DNA of 64,000 nt from contig JBFWNT010000001.1 in assembly GCA_050250915.1 (NCBI GenBank), positions 186,001 through 250,000 of the forward strand. The letters are read 5' to 3'. The translations under genes and the position numbers were made by a program. Below the pieces are notes generated by a model that did no database searches, was not told where the DNA came from, and saw nothing but the letters and a program-made list of their open reading frames with translations. Source of the DNA: Miltoncostaea sp050250915 (lineage in GTDB: Bacteria; Actinomycetota; Thermoleophilia; Miltoncostaeales; Miltoncostaeaceae). This document shows, piece after piece, positions 9,226 to 19,748 of the stretch; the stretch's first letter is position 1, and every line of letters begins with the position of its first letter.

Positions 9226-9968
9226 CAGGTGTCTCCCGTTCGTCTGTTCTGAACCTGCCGGAGGCGACGTGTCCCCTCCGGCAGTCCGTAACGCTCGACC
9301 GCGCCGAGCGCAACGCCTGTCAACGCCGCGAGGCCGGCCACCAGGATGGCCCCCCCGATCTTCAGCGTGTCGTTGTTCTGGCCGAGCCCGTCGCGCACGT
9401 AGCGCCCCAGGCCGTCCCCTCCCAGGAACGCCCGGATCGGCTCGGTCGCCACCACCGCCACGGCGGCGATGCGGATGCCGCCCATGATGACCGCCAGCGA
9501 CAGCGCCAGCTCCACGCGAACCAGCACGCCCATCTCGCTGAAGCCCATCGCGCGCGCCGCGTCGATCGCCCCGGGGTCGACCTGCACCATCGCCGTGTAC
9601 GTGGTCAGGAAGATCGGGGGGAGCGCCAGCAGCAGCAGCGCGATGGAGATCGGCCACGGCTCGAAGCCGTAGCCGTGGGTCAGGAAGATCGGCACCAGCA
9701 GGCCCGCGATGGCGAACGGCGGGATCGCCCTGCCCACGTTGAGCGTCCACGTGGTGGCCAGGCCCCCGCGCCGGTAGTGGGCCATGATCGCCGCGAGCGG
9801 CACGGCGATCACGATCGCCACCGCCATGACCGCGGCGCACAGCGTGACCGTGTCCCACAGCGAGCCCAGGATCCCGCCGTCGCCGGTCCACGTGTCGCCG
9901 TCGGAGATCCAGTCCCACAGGCCGATGTTCCGCGGCACGGCCGCCTGAAGGGGCAGGGCGACGCTCAT
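9225..9968 (-). CDS. OpuC-type ABC importer permease (second)
   Basis: A 247-residue permease with six predicted TMs and the inner-membrane component motif EMGVLVRVELALSLAVIMGG (the EAA loop that docks to the ATPase) near residues 145-165. It begins with an ATG overlapping the first permease stop (ATGA), and its own stop overlaps the binding-protein start. The pair of distinct permeases is the OpuCB/OpuCD arrangement. Unlike the first permease, it carries a stretch (IRAFLGGDGLGRYVRDGLGQ) predicted to lie outside the membrane. Confidence 0.88.
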   Translation of the reverse strand: MSVALPLQAAVPRNIGLWDWISDGDTWTGDGGILGSLWDTVTLCAAVMAVAIVIAVPLAAIMAHYRRGGLATTWTLNVGRAIPPFAIAGLLVPIFLTHGYGFEPWPISIALLLLALPPIFLTTYTAMVQVDPGAIDAARAMGFSEMGVLVRVELALSLAVIMGGIRIAAVAVVATEPIRAFLGGDGLGRYVRDGLGQNNDTLKIGGAILVAGLAALTGVALGAVERYGLPEGTRRLRQVQNRRTGDT

Positions 9969-10645
9969 CGCGCCCGCGCCCGCCGCGCCCACGGGGTCAG
10001 CGCCCGCTCGAGCAGCCACAGCGCCAGGTCGAGCACCAGGGCCAGCAGCACCGACAGCACGGCGCCCACCACCATCGGCGTCCAGTAGGTGCGGCGCAGG
10101 CCGTCGAGGATCAGGTCGCCCAGGCCGCCCTGGCCGATGATCGCCGCCACCGTCACCAGGCCCACCGTGGTGACCGTGGCCACCCGGATGCCGGTCATGA
10201 TGTACGGCAGCGCCAGCGGCAGCTCCACCGAGAGCACCCGCCGGCGGGGGGAGAGGCCCATCCCGTCGGCCGCGTCCTTCACCGACAGGGGCACCGACCG
10301 GAAGCCGGCGATGAACGCCGTCACCAGCGTCAGGAACGTGTAGATCGTGAGCGCGATGACGGCGGGCAGCTTCGACAGGCCCGTGTATGGCACCAGGATC
10401 CCGAACAGGGCGACGCTGGGGATCGTGTAGATCAGCGCCGAGACGGTGGTGACCGGCCCCGCCGTCCAGCGGTAGCGCAGCGCCAGGAACGCCAGCCCCG
10501 CGGACAGGACGATGCCGAAGGCCATCGAGATCAGCACGAGCTCGATGTGGTCGATGAGCTTCGCCTGGATGTCGTCCCACTGGTCGCTGATGTAGTTCCA
10601 GCGGATGAGCGGCTCGCTCGACTGGAGCGGCCGGAACAGCGTCAC
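9965..10645 (-). CDS. OpuC-type ABC importer permease (first)
   Basis: A 226-residue permease with about six TMs. The EAA-like loop reads DAADGMGLSPRRRVLSVELP around residues 120-140, and the end of the core, IIGQGGLGDLILDGL, is typical of the BetW/OpuCB family. GTG 10643-10645 overlaps the ATPase stop as GTGA. Together with 9225-9968 it forms the heterodimeric channel of the importer. Confidence 0.9.
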   Translation of the reverse strand: MTLFRPLQSSEPLIRWNYISDQWDDIQAKLIDHIELVLISMAFGIVLSAGLAFLALRYRWTAGPVTTVSALIYTIPSVALFGILVPYTGLSKLPAVIALTIYTFLTLVTAFIAGFRSVPLSVKDAADGMGLSPRRRVLSVELPLALPYIMTGIRVATVTTVGLVTVAAIIGQGGLGDLILDGLRRTYWTPMVVGAVLSVLLALVLDLALWLLERALTPWARRARAR

Positions 10646-11805
10646 GTGACCCGCTCCGGCACCCGCTCGGCCAGCGCGGCCCGGATGCCCTCCAGCGTGA
10701 CGACGCCACCGAACCTGCCGTCGTCGTCGATCACGGCGACCGACGTGTCGGAGGTCATGATGATCTCCATCGCGTGGTGCAGGCTGCTGTCGGCGCTCAC
10801 CTGGGCGGCGGGCTGCTCGCGCGGGCGGTCGGCCAGGCGGTCGCCGTCGGCCATGCCGCGCGTGTCCACCCACCCCAGGAAGCGGCCGCCCTCGGTGAGC
10901 CCCACCCAGTCGGTGCGGTACGCGGCCTTCGCCGCCTCCACCTCGCCGGCGGAGGCGGCGGCGCTCACCACGGGGCCCTGCTCGAACGGCAGGTCGGACA
11001 CGCGGGCGAGGGTGAGGCGCTTGGAGCTGCGGTCGTCGCCCACGAACTCCTCCACGAACGGCGAGGCCGGCGCGGCCAGGATCTCGTCCGGCGGCGCGTA
11101 CTGCTCCACGATGCCGCCCACGTTCAGCAGGGCGACCATGTCGGCGAGCTTGATCGCCTCGTCGATGTCGTGGGTCACGATCACGATGGTCTTGCGCACG
11201 CGCTGCTGGAGGCCGAGCAGTTCGTCCTGGAGGCGCCCCCGCACGATGGGGTCGACGGCGCCGAATGGCTCGTCCATGAGCAGCACCGGCGGGTCGGCGG
11301 CGAGCGCCCGGGCCACGCCCACCCGCTGCTGCTGCCCGCCCGAGAGCTCGTCGGGATAGCGGGTGAGCATCGCCGGGTCGAGGCCCACCAGGCCCACCAG
11401 CTCGTCGATCCGGGCGGCGATCCGGGTCTTGTCCCATCCGAGCGTCTTCGGGACCGTCGCGATGTTCTGGGCGATGGTGCGGTGCGGGAACAGGCCCACC
11501 TGCTGGATGACGTAGCCGATGCCGCGGCGCAGCTCGGTCACCTCGACGCCGGTCACGTCGCGGCCCTCGATCTCGATGCTCCCCGACGTCGGCTCGATGA
11601 GCCGGTTGATCATGCGGAGGGTCGTGGTCTTGCCGCACCCGGAGGGACCGATCAGCGCGACGATCGACCCCCGGGGGATCTCGAGGCTGAGATCGGTGAC
11701 CGCCGGATGGTCCGTGCCGGGGAACCGCTTGCTGACCCCGCGCAGGACGATCGCGGGGCGCTCACCGGCGTGGTTCTCGGCCGCCACGGCCGTGTCGAGC
11801 GCCAT
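10642..11805 (-). CDS. OpuC-type ABC importer ATPase with CBS-like tail
   Basis: A 387-residue ATPase energising the osmolyte importer. Walker A is GPSGCGKTTT (about 52-61), the Q-loop follows, the signature is LSGGQQQRVG (about 148), Walker B is VLLMDEPFGAVD (about 167-178) and the switch His lies in VTHDIDEA. Residues after about 270 form a CBS-domain-like tail, often an ionic-strength sensor in OpuA relatives. It is the first gene of the operon. The ATG at 11803-11805 is preceded at 6 nt by TAGTCT, so the mRNA is probably leaderless. Confidence 0.93.
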   Translation of the reverse strand: MALDTAVAAENHAGERPAIVLRGVSKRFPGTDHPAVTDLSLEIPRGSIVALIGPSGCGKTTTLRMINRLIEPTSGSIEIEGRDVTGVEVTELRRGIGYVIQQVGLFPHRTIAQNIATVPKTLGWDKTRIAARIDELVGLVGLDPAMLTRYPDELSGGQQQRVGVARALAADPPVLLMDEPFGAVDPIVRGRLQDELLGLQQRVRKTIVIVTHDIDEAIKLADMVALLNVGGIVEQYAPPDEILAAPASPFVEEFVGDDRSSKRLTLARVSDLPFEQGPVVSAAASAGEVEAAKAAYRTDWVGLTEGGRFLGWVDTRGMADGDRLADRPREQPAAQVSADSSLHHAMEIIMTSDTSVAVIDDDGRFGGVVTLEGIRAALAERVPERVT

Positions 11806-11811
11806 CAGCGG

Positions 11812-11817
11812 AGACTA
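11812..11817 (-). promoter_or_regulatory. Putative -10 (TAGTCT) giving a leaderless opuC-like mRNA
   Basis: Minus-strand TAGTCT ends 6 nt before the ATG of the importer ATPase gene, and no ribosome binding site is visible. The expected -35 position falls inside the inverted repeat at 11832-11857. Confidence 0.5.
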
Positions 11818-11831
11818 TTGCGCGCTTCTCC

Positions 11832-11857
11832 GGGCGCGCCAGGGATCCGGCGCGCCC
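11832..11857. terminator. 9-bp inverted repeat, terminator-like or operator
   Basis: GGGCGCGCC (11832-11840) and GGCGCGCCC (11849-11857) are perfect complements around an 8-nt loop AGGGATCC. On the minus strand it begins 11 nt after the stop of the ChaB-like gene, so a hairpin terminator without a U-tract is likely. It also covers the -35 region of the importer operon, so an operator is the alternative. Confidence 0.5.
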
Positions 11858-11868
11858 TGTGAGTTGCG

Positions 11869-12258
11869 CTACTGACGACGGCCGATCGCCTCGGCCAGCT
11901 CGTGCTTGGACATGCCCGAGCGGCCCTCGATGTCGAGGTCCTTCGCGCGTTCGTAGAGCTCGGCCTTGGTGTGGCCGTTCACGTCGACGCCGCCGTAGGT
12001 GGCCTTCGGATGGTCCCGGGCCTGGGTGCCGTGCTGCTCGCTCTGGGGGTCGGACGGGCCGTACTCGTCCTTCTCCTCCCAGTGGTCGCCGACCTTCTCG
12101 GCGACGTGCTTCACGGACGCCCACGCGGCGCGGTGGGCACGCTCCTCGTCACCGGGGTACTGCTCGTGAGCCGCGTCGAGGGTCTTGGCGTACGTGTCGC
12201 GGACCTTCTTCGGCGACCGCGTGATGGTCCCCGGGAGATCCTCCTTGCGCGTCGGCAT
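11869..12258 (-). CDS. ChaB-like protein with Rho-N/SAP-type C-terminus
   Basis: A 129-residue basic/acidic protein. Residues 1-70 resemble ChaB: LPGTITRSPKKVRDTYAKTL, then AHRAAWASVKH, the paired helices of that family. A hydrophilic linker leads to a C-terminal motif (about 97-129) TKAELYERAKDLDIEGRSGM followed by SKHELAEAI, typical of Rho N-terminal/SAP-like nucleic-acid-binding helices. Actinobacteria commonly carry this fusion; its role is unknown. The ATG follows a strong GAGGAGG site, which rules out the longer frame upstream. Confidence 0.85.
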   Translation of the reverse strand: MPTRKEDLPGTITRSPKKVRDTYAKTLDAAHEQYPGDEERAHRAAWASVKHVAEKVGDHWEEKDEYGPSDPQSEQHGTQARDHPKATYGGVDVNGHTKAELYERAKDLDIEGRSGMSKHELAEAIGRRQ

Positions 12259-12314
12259 GCCGGCCTCCTCTGCCGTGTCTGCAGGGAGTGGTTCCCCCCG
12301 TTCGCGGGGCGAAA

Positions 12315-13103
12315 TCACGCCGGCGACATCGGCGGGCCCGGGGCGGCCCGGCTCCGCGCCCTGGCGCGCGCGCGCGAGACCAGCAGCACCACGCCGATCG
12401 ACAGCAGGATCAGCCCGACCACCAGGGCGGGGATTCCGACCCACAGGCCCAGGTCGGTCTTGAACCCCAGACGCGCGGTGACGCCGACGCCCGGCGACCC
12501 GTCGGCGTTCATCACCACGCCGCTCCACTCGCCCTCCGAGATCGACCAGACCGCGGCCTGGTTCCCGGGGCCGACCGCCGACGCCGCCCAGAACGACTGC
12601 GACGCGGGGGGCTCGGGCGCGCGGCTGCCGAGCGTCGCGTCCTCCAGGTCGCCGTCGGTGAAGTCGACCTGCTGCTGCGCCACCCCGGCCAGGTACCGGC
12701 GCACGTCGGCGGTCGGGCCGATCCCCACGAACACCTCCCCGCCGCCGGCGGCCTCCGCGGAGAGCTTCACGTCGCCCAGGTCCGACGAGTCGATGAACGG
12801 TGCGTCGCCCAGGTCCACCTCGACGCTGTCCGACACCAGCGCCCGCCCCGGCGTCGCGATGCGGTTCTGGTCGATCTCGTAGAACCCGTCGTCGTCGCGG
12901 GCCCCGAGGTGCAGCCCCAGCAGGGTGCCGCCGATCGCCAGGGCGAGCACGCCGATCACCACCAGGATCACCCCGCCGATCAGGCGGCCGGTCCCGCGGA
13001 CCGGCGCGGGCGGCTGCGGCGGGGGCCCGCCGGACGGCGGCGGCCCGTCGGGCGACGGCTCGGGCTCGGGCTCGGGCGGGTTGGTGGGTGCGTCGGTGGA
13101 CAC
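12315..13103 (-). CDS. Two-TM protein with extracytoplasmic domain
   Basis: A 262-residue protein. A Pro/Glu/Ser-rich cytoplasmic N-terminus (about 1-38) precedes TM1 (about 42-66), an exterior domain of about 155 residues and TM2 (about 222-245) with an Arg-rich tail. The exterior part contains VFVGIGPTADVRRYLAGVAQ, seen in many actinobacterial membrane proteins with no assigned function. GTG 13101-13103 is preceded by AGGAGGGG. Confidence 0.8.
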   Translation of the reverse strand: MSTDAPTNPPEPEPEPSPDGPPPSGGPPPQPPAPVRGTGRLIGGVILVVIGVLALAIGGTLLGLHLGARDDDGFYEIDQNRIATPGRALVSDSVEVDLGDAPFIDSSDLGDVKLSAEAAGGGEVFVGIGPTADVRRYLAGVAQQQVDFTDGDLEDATLGSRAPEPPASQSFWAASAVGPGNQAAVWSISEGEWSGVVMNADGSPGVGVTARLGFKTDLGLWVGIPALVVGLILLSIGVVLLVSRARARARSRAAPGPPMSPA

Positions 13104-13182
13104 GACCGGACCCCTCCTGTGGTCCCCGCCATCGTCCCCCCGCGCGGGCGGCCGTGTCGAGCCCCCGCCGCGGCGGGTCCGG

Positions 13183-13839
13183 CTAGGTGGCGCCCTCCAG
13201 CCCCGCGCGGGCGCCCTCCAGGTGGGCCTCCACCAGCCGCCCGGCGGCCCGGGCGTCGCCCGCGCCGATCGCGTCGCAGATGGCGCGGTGCTCATCCAGG
13301 AACCGGCGCATCAGCGCGGGGTCGCGGGCCACGGTGGTCGCGACCATCCGGCGCTGGCGGTCGCGCAGCGAGTCCGACAGCCGGGTGAGGATCGCGTTGC
13401 CCGCCGCCGCCACGATCGCGTGGTGGAAGTCGCGGTCGGTCTGCACGAAGGCGGGCACGTCGCCGCCGTCGAGCGCCGCCTGCTGGCGGTCGAGCAGGTC
13501 CTGGAGCTCCGTCGCCACCCGCCCGCGCCGGCCCTCGTCGCGCGCGACGCCCCGCGCCCCGGCGCGCTCCACCAGCAGCCGGGTGTCCATCAGGTCCCGT
13601 ACCTCGCCCGGCGACACCGGCACCACGAGCGCCCCCCGCTTGGGGTAGAGGCGCATCAGCCCCTCCGCCTCGAGCAGCAGGAACGCCTCCCGCACCGGCG
13701 TCCGCGACACCTCCAGCGCCTCGGCCACCTCACCCTCCGACAGCAGCTCGCCGCCGGGGTAGCCGCCGTCGAGGATCCGCTCCTTCACGTACGCGTAGGC
13801 CCGGTCCTTGGCGGCGGGCGGCCGGTCGGCGGCGGACAT
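13183..13839 (-). CDS. GntR/FadR-family transcriptional regulator (FCD domain)
   Basis: A 218-residue repressor-type regulator. The winged helix occupies residues 12-78, with the conserved LSEGEVAEALEVSRTPVREA recognition region and the wing LYPKRGALV. The C-terminal helical FCD domain (about 85-205) keeps the metal/effector positions Asp in DRDFHHAI and His in EHRAI and EAHLEG. It is divergent from the MFS gene 57 nt away and is likely to control that gene and itself in response to the transported acid. The effector is unknown. Confidence 0.9.
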   Translation of the reverse strand: MSAADRPPAAKDRAYAYVKERILDGGYPGGELLSEGEVAEALEVSRTPVREAFLLLEAEGLMRLYPKRGALVVPVSPGEVRDLMDTRLLVERAGARGVARDEGRRGRVATELQDLLDRQQAALDGGDVPAFVQTDRDFHHAIVAAAGNAILTRLSDSLRDRQRRMVATTVARDPALMRRFLDEHRAICDAIGAGDARAAGRLVEAHLEGARAGLEGAT

Positions 13840-13889
13840 GTGGGATCTCTAGCGCTCCCGGAGTCGCACGGCAATCCGATGTGATATCC

Positions 13890-13902
13890 ATGCGTCATGC
13901 AT
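13890..13902. promoter_or_regulatory. Near-palindrome at the MFS start, candidate GntR operator
   Basis: ATGCG TCA TGCAT is an inverted repeat with one mismatch per arm. It overlaps the MFS start codon in the 57-bp gap between gntR and the transporter gene, together with the only AT-rich patch (GATATC) there. The position suits a repressor site but the motif is short. Confidence 0.3.
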
Positions 13903-15147
13903 CTAAGTCGCACCGGACATGGCCGCGCGTGGATGGTCTGGGGGCTGGCGGCCGGGTTCTACCTGGTGGCGCTGTTCCACCGGATGAGCCTCGGCGTGGC
14001 GTCGCTGGACGCCCAGGAGCGGTTCGGGCTGTCGGCGGGGACGATCGCGACGCTGTCGGCGCTGCAGCTGGGGCTCTACCTGGGATGGACGATCCCGGCG
14101 GGGCTGGCGGCCGACCGGATCGGCCCGCGGCGCGCGCTCACCATCGGGCTGGTGCTGATGGCGGCTGGCGAGACGGCCTTCGGGCTGGCCACGGCGGCGC
14201 CGCTGGCGCTGGGCGGCCGGGCGCTGGTGGGGATCGGGGACGCGTTCATGTTCCTGTCGGTCCTGCGGATCGCGCAGAACTGGTTCCCGGCGCGGCGCTA
14301 TGCGCTGCTGGCGAGCCTGACGGGGCTGGCGGGGGCGATCGGGCAGATCGGGACGACGGTGCCGCTGGGCGTGGCGCTCGAGGGGATCGGCTGGACGGCG
14401 ACGTTCGCCGGCAGCGGTGCGCTGACGGCGGCGCTGGCGGTGCTGTGCATGCGGACCGTCCGCGACCGGCCGGAGGGCGCCGCCTCCGCAGCGGCGGAGG
14501 CGAAGCGCGTGCCGGTGGGCGCGACGCTGCGCGAGGCGTGGGCGCGGCCGGCGACGCGGCGCGCGTTCTGGTCGCACGCCGCGCTGATGGGGCCGTTCGT
14601 GGCGATCACGGCGCTGTGGGGCTACCCGTGGCTGGTCCGGGCGCAGGACGTGGCGCCGGGGACGGCGCGTGTCTGGCTGATGCTGTGCGTGGTGACGTTC
14701 GGCGCGTCGGCGCCGGCCTTCGGGGCGCTGGCGGCGCGCGGGCCCGCGGTGCGGGACGGGCTCATCCGCTGGAGCGCGGTGGCGCTGGTGGCGGGGTGGT
14801 CGGCGGCGCTGCTCTGGCCCGGCGGTCATCCGCCGGCCGCGGTGGCCCTGCTGGCCCTGGTGCTGACGGGGCTGTCAGGGGCCTGCGCGATGCTGAGCTT
14901 CGACGTCGCGCGGGCGGGCAACCCGTCGGCGCACGCCGGGGCCGCCACGGGGCTCGCGAACACCGGGGGGTTCGCGGCGGCGGTGGCGACCCAGCTCGCG
15001 GCGGCGGCGGTGCTGCACGTTGCGGACGTCCCGATCGGCGTTGCGCTGCTGCCGATGCTGGCGCTCCTGCTGGTGGCCGCGGCCCGGGTGCTGCTGGGCG
15101 GCGGGGCCCGGGCGCGGGAGGAGGCGCCCGCGGCGCTGGCGGCGTGA
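13897..15147 (+). CDS. Major facilitator superfamily transporter
   Basis: A 416-residue protein with about 12 TMs. The MFS motif A between TM2 and TM3 reads GLAADRIGPRRAL (about 69-81). The relatives are nitrate/sugar-acid type carriers of the GlpT/NarK/ACS grade, but substrate is not decidable. The divergent GntR/FadR regulator suggests an organic acid. No clear ribosome binding site is visible. TATCCA lies 6 nt before the ATG, close to the leaderless pattern of the window. Confidence 0.88.
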   Translation: MHLSRTGHGRAWMVWGLAAGFYLVALFHRMSLGVASLDAQERFGLSAGTIATLSALQLGLYLGWTIPAGLAADRIGPRRALTIGLVLMAAGETAFGLATAAPLALGGRALVGIGDAFMFLSVLRIAQNWFPARRYALLASLTGLAGAIGQIGTTVPLGVALEGIGWTATFAGSGALTAALAVLCMRTVRDRPEGAASAAAEAKRVPVGATLREAWARPATRRAFWSHAALMGPFVAITALWGYPWLVRAQDVAPGTARVWLMLCVVTFGASAPAFGALAARGPAVRDGLIRWSAVALVAGWSAALLWPGGHPPAAVALLALVLTGLSGACAMLSFDVARAGNPSAHAGAATGLANTGGFAAAVATQLAAAAVLHVADVPIGVALLPMLALLLVAAARVLLGGGARAREEAPAALAA

Positions 15148-15183
15148 CGCCGTCCTGAGGTTGCCGGGCCCGGGGGCCCGGAC

Positions 15184-15189
15184 TAGGCT
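15184..15189 (+). promoter_or_regulatory. Putative -10 (TAGGCT), leaderless
   Basis: TAGGCT is followed by 7 nt and then GTG 15197, with no ribosome binding site. This also fixes the start of the downstream gene against the longer open frame. Confidence 0.5.
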
Positions 15190-15196
15190 CGCCGCC

Positions 15197-17071
15197 GTGA
15201 GACGGGGGTGGCTCGCGGCGGCGGTCGGTGCGGCGGCGCTGGTGGCGCCGGGAACGGCGCTGGCCGGGTTCAGCTCCACGGTGCTCGAGGTTTCGGGAGA
15301 CTTCCCGAACGACGTGTTCCCCGCGACGGCCGCGTCGGAGTCGGGCGAGTCGGTGGTGATCTGGATCGAGGCGGGCTCCGGGAGCAGCGTGCTGCGCGCA
15401 CGGCGGGTGCAGCCCAACGGGACGATGACGGCGCCCGTCCTGGTCTCCGACGGCTCGCAGCTCATCGTCCAACGGGCGGTGGCGTACGCCCCGGACGGGC
15501 GGGCGCTGGTGATCTGGACCGAGAGCGCGAACGGCGCGCCGCCGCGCTCGCTGCGGGGCCGGTGGATGGCGGCCGACGGGACGTTCGGGCCGCAGATCCC
15601 GATCCGGGACGCCGTGGCCGGCACCGCCGCGGTCGACGAGCCCGCCCTGGCGACGACCACCGACGGCGACGCGGTCGTGGCGTGGCGAAACCCGCTCAGC
15701 ACCCCCGCCGGGAAGGTCGAGGCCCGCCGGGTCGACGCGAACGGCACGCTCGGGACGCTGCTCCAGCCGCCCGACGGCCCGAACGTCGGGTCCGGCGTGG
15801 AGGTGGCCCGGGCGCCCGGCGGGGGGGCGCTGCTGGCGTGGCGCGCGCCGCCGGGGATCGCGTCGATGCCGGTCGACGCCGCCGGGGCGGCGGGGACCGT
15901 GCGCACGCCGGTCGCGGACGGCGTGCTCGGCGCGCCCGTCATGGCCGGGTCCGGGTCGGCGTTCCGGATGATCTGGCCCAGCACCATGCCCGCCTCCGAG
16001 GCCGTCATCGGCCTGGACGCCACGGGGCAGGCGTCCACCGCCCAGCAGGCCATCGACGGCGCGGCGAGCGTGTCCTCCACGGCGCTCTCGGTGGGCCCGG
16101 CGGGCCGGGCGCTGGCGTTGTGGGGCAGGAACGGCGGGAGCGTCGCGGCACGGTTCGTCGCCCCCGACGGCACGCCGGAGGCGGCGACCATCTCCGCGCC
16201 CGCCGCCGGACAGGCGCAGTTCGCGACCGACGCCGACCTGCTGGCGGACGGCACCGGGGTGCTGCTGTGGACGCAGGGTCCGTCGGGTCAGGCCCGTGGG
16301 CTGATGAGCCGCGTGGTCCGTCCCGACGGGTCGCTGGAGGACACCGCGACGCTGGCCCCGGTCGCCGACCAGGCCGAGTTCGCGGCCGCGCCGAGCGGGG
16401 TGGGCCTGGTGGTGTGGCAGGACCGCGCGACCGCCGGCGGGCCGCCGCGGGCCCGGGCCCGGCAGTTCCTGCCGGCGCCGGCGTGCCCGGACGCGACGGC
16501 GACGTCGGTGCAGGGGCGGGAGACGACCGTGGTCCTCGCCTGCCAGGGGCTCCAGCTCCAGACGCCGGAGGTGCTGACCACGCCCGCCGGCGGCACGCTG
16601 GGGCTGGTGGACGGCCCCGCCGGCCGCGTGACCTACACCCCCCGCCCCGGCTTCGAGGGGGTCGACAGCTTCACGTTCCGGGGCCGCAACCCCGGGGGCT
16701 CCGGGGCGGCGGCGACGGCCCGGATCACCGTGGGGCGCGACACCGTGGTCCCGCGGGTCACGGCGATGCGGCTCAGCGTGTCGCGCGTGCGGCTGCGCAC
16801 CTCGTTCCGGCGCCCGCCGGCGCGGCGCCCCGCCCTGGTGCTGCGCCTGTCGGAGCCGGCGACGATCACGGTGAACCTGCAGCGCAAGCGCCGCGGCGTG
16901 TTCCGGTCGTTCCGGACGCTCCGCTCGCCCGGGCCGGTCACCCGCGCGACGTTCCGCCTGCCGAAGAAGGGCCTGGTGCCCGGCGCCTACCGCGCGAACG
17001 TGGTCGTCACCGACCTCGCGGGCAACCGCTCCGCCCCGCGGCGGGCCGGCTTCGTGGTCGTGCGCGGCTGA
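15197..17071 (+). CDS. Exported beta-propeller-like repeat protein
   Basis: A 624-residue protein. Residues 1-24 are a signal peptide (VRRGW start, Ala/Val core, ALAG end). The middle (about 25-430) repeats units such as VVIWIEAGSG, ALVIWTESANG, VVAWRNPLS, LLAWRAPPG and VLLWTQGPSG, the same hydrophobic-x-W-x-acid rhythm as the protein at 3299-4969. A Big/cadherin-like stretch follows (YTPRPGFEGVDSFTFRGRN, about 480-500), and the last 100 residues are an Arg-rich beta-sandwich similar to the end of that same protein. It is surface or secreted, function unknown. It abuts the next convergent gene exactly (TGATCA). Confidence 0.78.
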   Translation: MRRGWLAAAVGAAALVAPGTALAGFSSTVLEVSGDFPNDVFPATAASESGESVVIWIEAGSGSSVLRARRVQPNGTMTAPVLVSDGSQLIVQRAVAYAPDGRALVIWTESANGAPPRSLRGRWMAADGTFGPQIPIRDAVAGTAAVDEPALATTTDGDAVVAWRNPLSTPAGKVEARRVDANGTLGTLLQPPDGPNVGSGVEVARAPGGGALLAWRAPPGIASMPVDAAGAAGTVRTPVADGVLGAPVMAGSGSAFRMIWPSTMPASEAVIGLDATGQASTAQQAIDGAASVSSTALSVGPAGRALALWGRNGGSVAARFVAPDGTPEAATISAPAAGQAQFATDADLLADGTGVLLWTQGPSGQARGLMSRVVRPDGSLEDTATLAPVADQAEFAAAPSGVGLVVWQDRATAGGPPRARARQFLPAPACPDATATSVQGRETTVVLACQGLQLQTPEVLTTPAGGTLGLVDGPAGRVTYTPRPGFEGVDSFTFRGRNPGGSGAAATARITVGRDTVVPRVTAMRLSVSRVRLRTSFRRPPARRPALVLRLSEPATITVNLQRKRRGVFRSFRTLRSPGPVTRATFRLPKKGLVPGAYRANVVVTDLAGNRSAPRRAGFVVVRG

Positions 17072-18244
17072 TCAGCGGTCGTCGTACACGCGGATCTGCC
17101 CGCCGTAGCAGGCCACCCACACGCGCCGGGTGACCGGCTCATAGGTGATCCCGATGGGGTTCGCGCACGCCGGGATCGTCTGGAGCACGTGCATGTCGGA
17201 CGCGCGCAGCTTGCTGACGGTGCCGCTCTCGTAGTTCACGACGTACAGGGCGCGCCCGTCGGCGGCGATCGCGAGGCTGCGCGGCGCCGTGCCGGTGGAG
17301 GCCTTGGTCACCGCGCCGGTGCGCAGGTCCAGACGGGCCACCCGGCCCTCCGCGTTGAGCGTCGCGAACAGGACCTTGCCGGCGGGACCCACCACCACGG
17401 CGCGGGGGCCCAGGCCGATCGGCAGCCGCCGGGTGCGCCAGGTCCTCAGGTCGACGCGGACGATCTCGGTGCCGCCCATCTGGGCGACGTAGGCGACGTC
17501 CTTCGTCGGCGAGATCGCGATGCCGCGCGGGTACGCGCCGATGGGGATGCTGCGCACCTGGCGCCCGCGCTTCGTCGAGATGACGCTCACGTCGTAGCCG
17601 CACCAGTTGCTCACCAGCACGTACGCGCCGTCGCGCGTGACGGCGACCACCTTCGGCACCGGCCCCACCCGGTACGCCCTGTCGATCGTGAGCCGGTCGA
17701 GCCGGATGCGGTAGACGAAGCTGCGGTCGTAGCCGGACGACGGCGAGCAGACGTCGTGGCCCTCGGGGCCGAAGCCGGCGCCGTACATCGAGTAGTTCGA
17801 GACGTACGCGTACCGCCCGTCCGGCGAGAAGGCCGCCTCGACGGGCGCGCCGCGCTGCTCGCCCCGATACTCGGGGTACCCGAGGCGCGAGAGCCGCACC
17901 GTGTCCGGGATCGTCTTCCGCAGCCGCAGGCGGCGGGCGTCGTACACCGTCACCGAGTGCCGGTACATCATGTTCTGGGCAAAGACGAGGCCGGTGCCGG
18001 AGGCGGCGACCGACTTGGGGGAGATGTCCCCGCCGAACGTGGCCTTCAGCGACAGCCGGCCCCGGTCGGATGGCGGGACGTGCGTGCGCGCCGGGGCGGG
18101 GGTCGTCCGCCACGTGGACGCCGTGCCCGGCGCGGCGGCATCCGGGGCCTGCGGTGCCGATCCGCACCCGGACGCGGCGAGCAGCCAGCCGGCCGCGAGC
18201 GCGGCGGTGGCGAGGGCGATCCGGAGGGGCGGCCGCGCGGGCAC
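17072..18244 (-). CDS. YncE-like beta-propeller lipoprotein
   Basis: A 390-residue lipoprotein: hydrophobic leader and lipobox LAASGC with Cys near residue 27. YVTN-type propeller blades follow, for example GRYAYVSNYSM, GAYVLVSNWCG, KDVAYVAQMGG and RALYVVNYESGTVSKL. It begins 39 nt after ahcY on the same strand, with GAGGCGG before the GTG start, so it may be the last gene of the murI-merR-ahcY transcript. Such propellers bind partners or redox ligands at the outer membrane face; no catalytic site is visible. Confidence 0.85.
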   Translation of the reverse strand: MPARPPLRIALATAALAAGWLLAASGCGSAPQAPDAAAPGTASTWRTTPAPARTHVPPSDRGRLSLKATFGGDISPKSVAASGTGLVFAQNMMYRHSVTVYDARRLRLRKTIPDTVRLSRLGYPEYRGEQRGAPVEAAFSPDGRYAYVSNYSMYGAGFGPEGHDVCSPSSGYDRSFVYRIRLDRLTIDRAYRVGPVPKVVAVTRDGAYVLVSNWCGYDVSVISTKRGRQVRSIPIGAYPRGIAISPTKDVAYVAQMGGTEIVRVDLRTWRTRRLPIGLGPRAVVVGPAGKVLFATLNAEGRVARLDLRTGAVTKASTGTAPRSLAIAADGRALYVVNYESGTVSKLRASDMHVLQTIPACANPIGITYEPVTRRVWVACYGGQIRVYDDR

Positions 18245-18283
18245 GGTCCGCCTCTTCGGCGGCCGCGCCCGCGCTCCTGCGCC

Positions 18284-19738
<1,455 letters not shown>

Positions 19739-19748
19739 GCGGTCTCCG

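Noticed and set aside
13163..13176. CCCGCCG/CGGCGGG palindrome downstream of gntR
   Set aside because: Perfect but without a loop and made only of G and C; expected by chance at this composition, so not called as a terminator.
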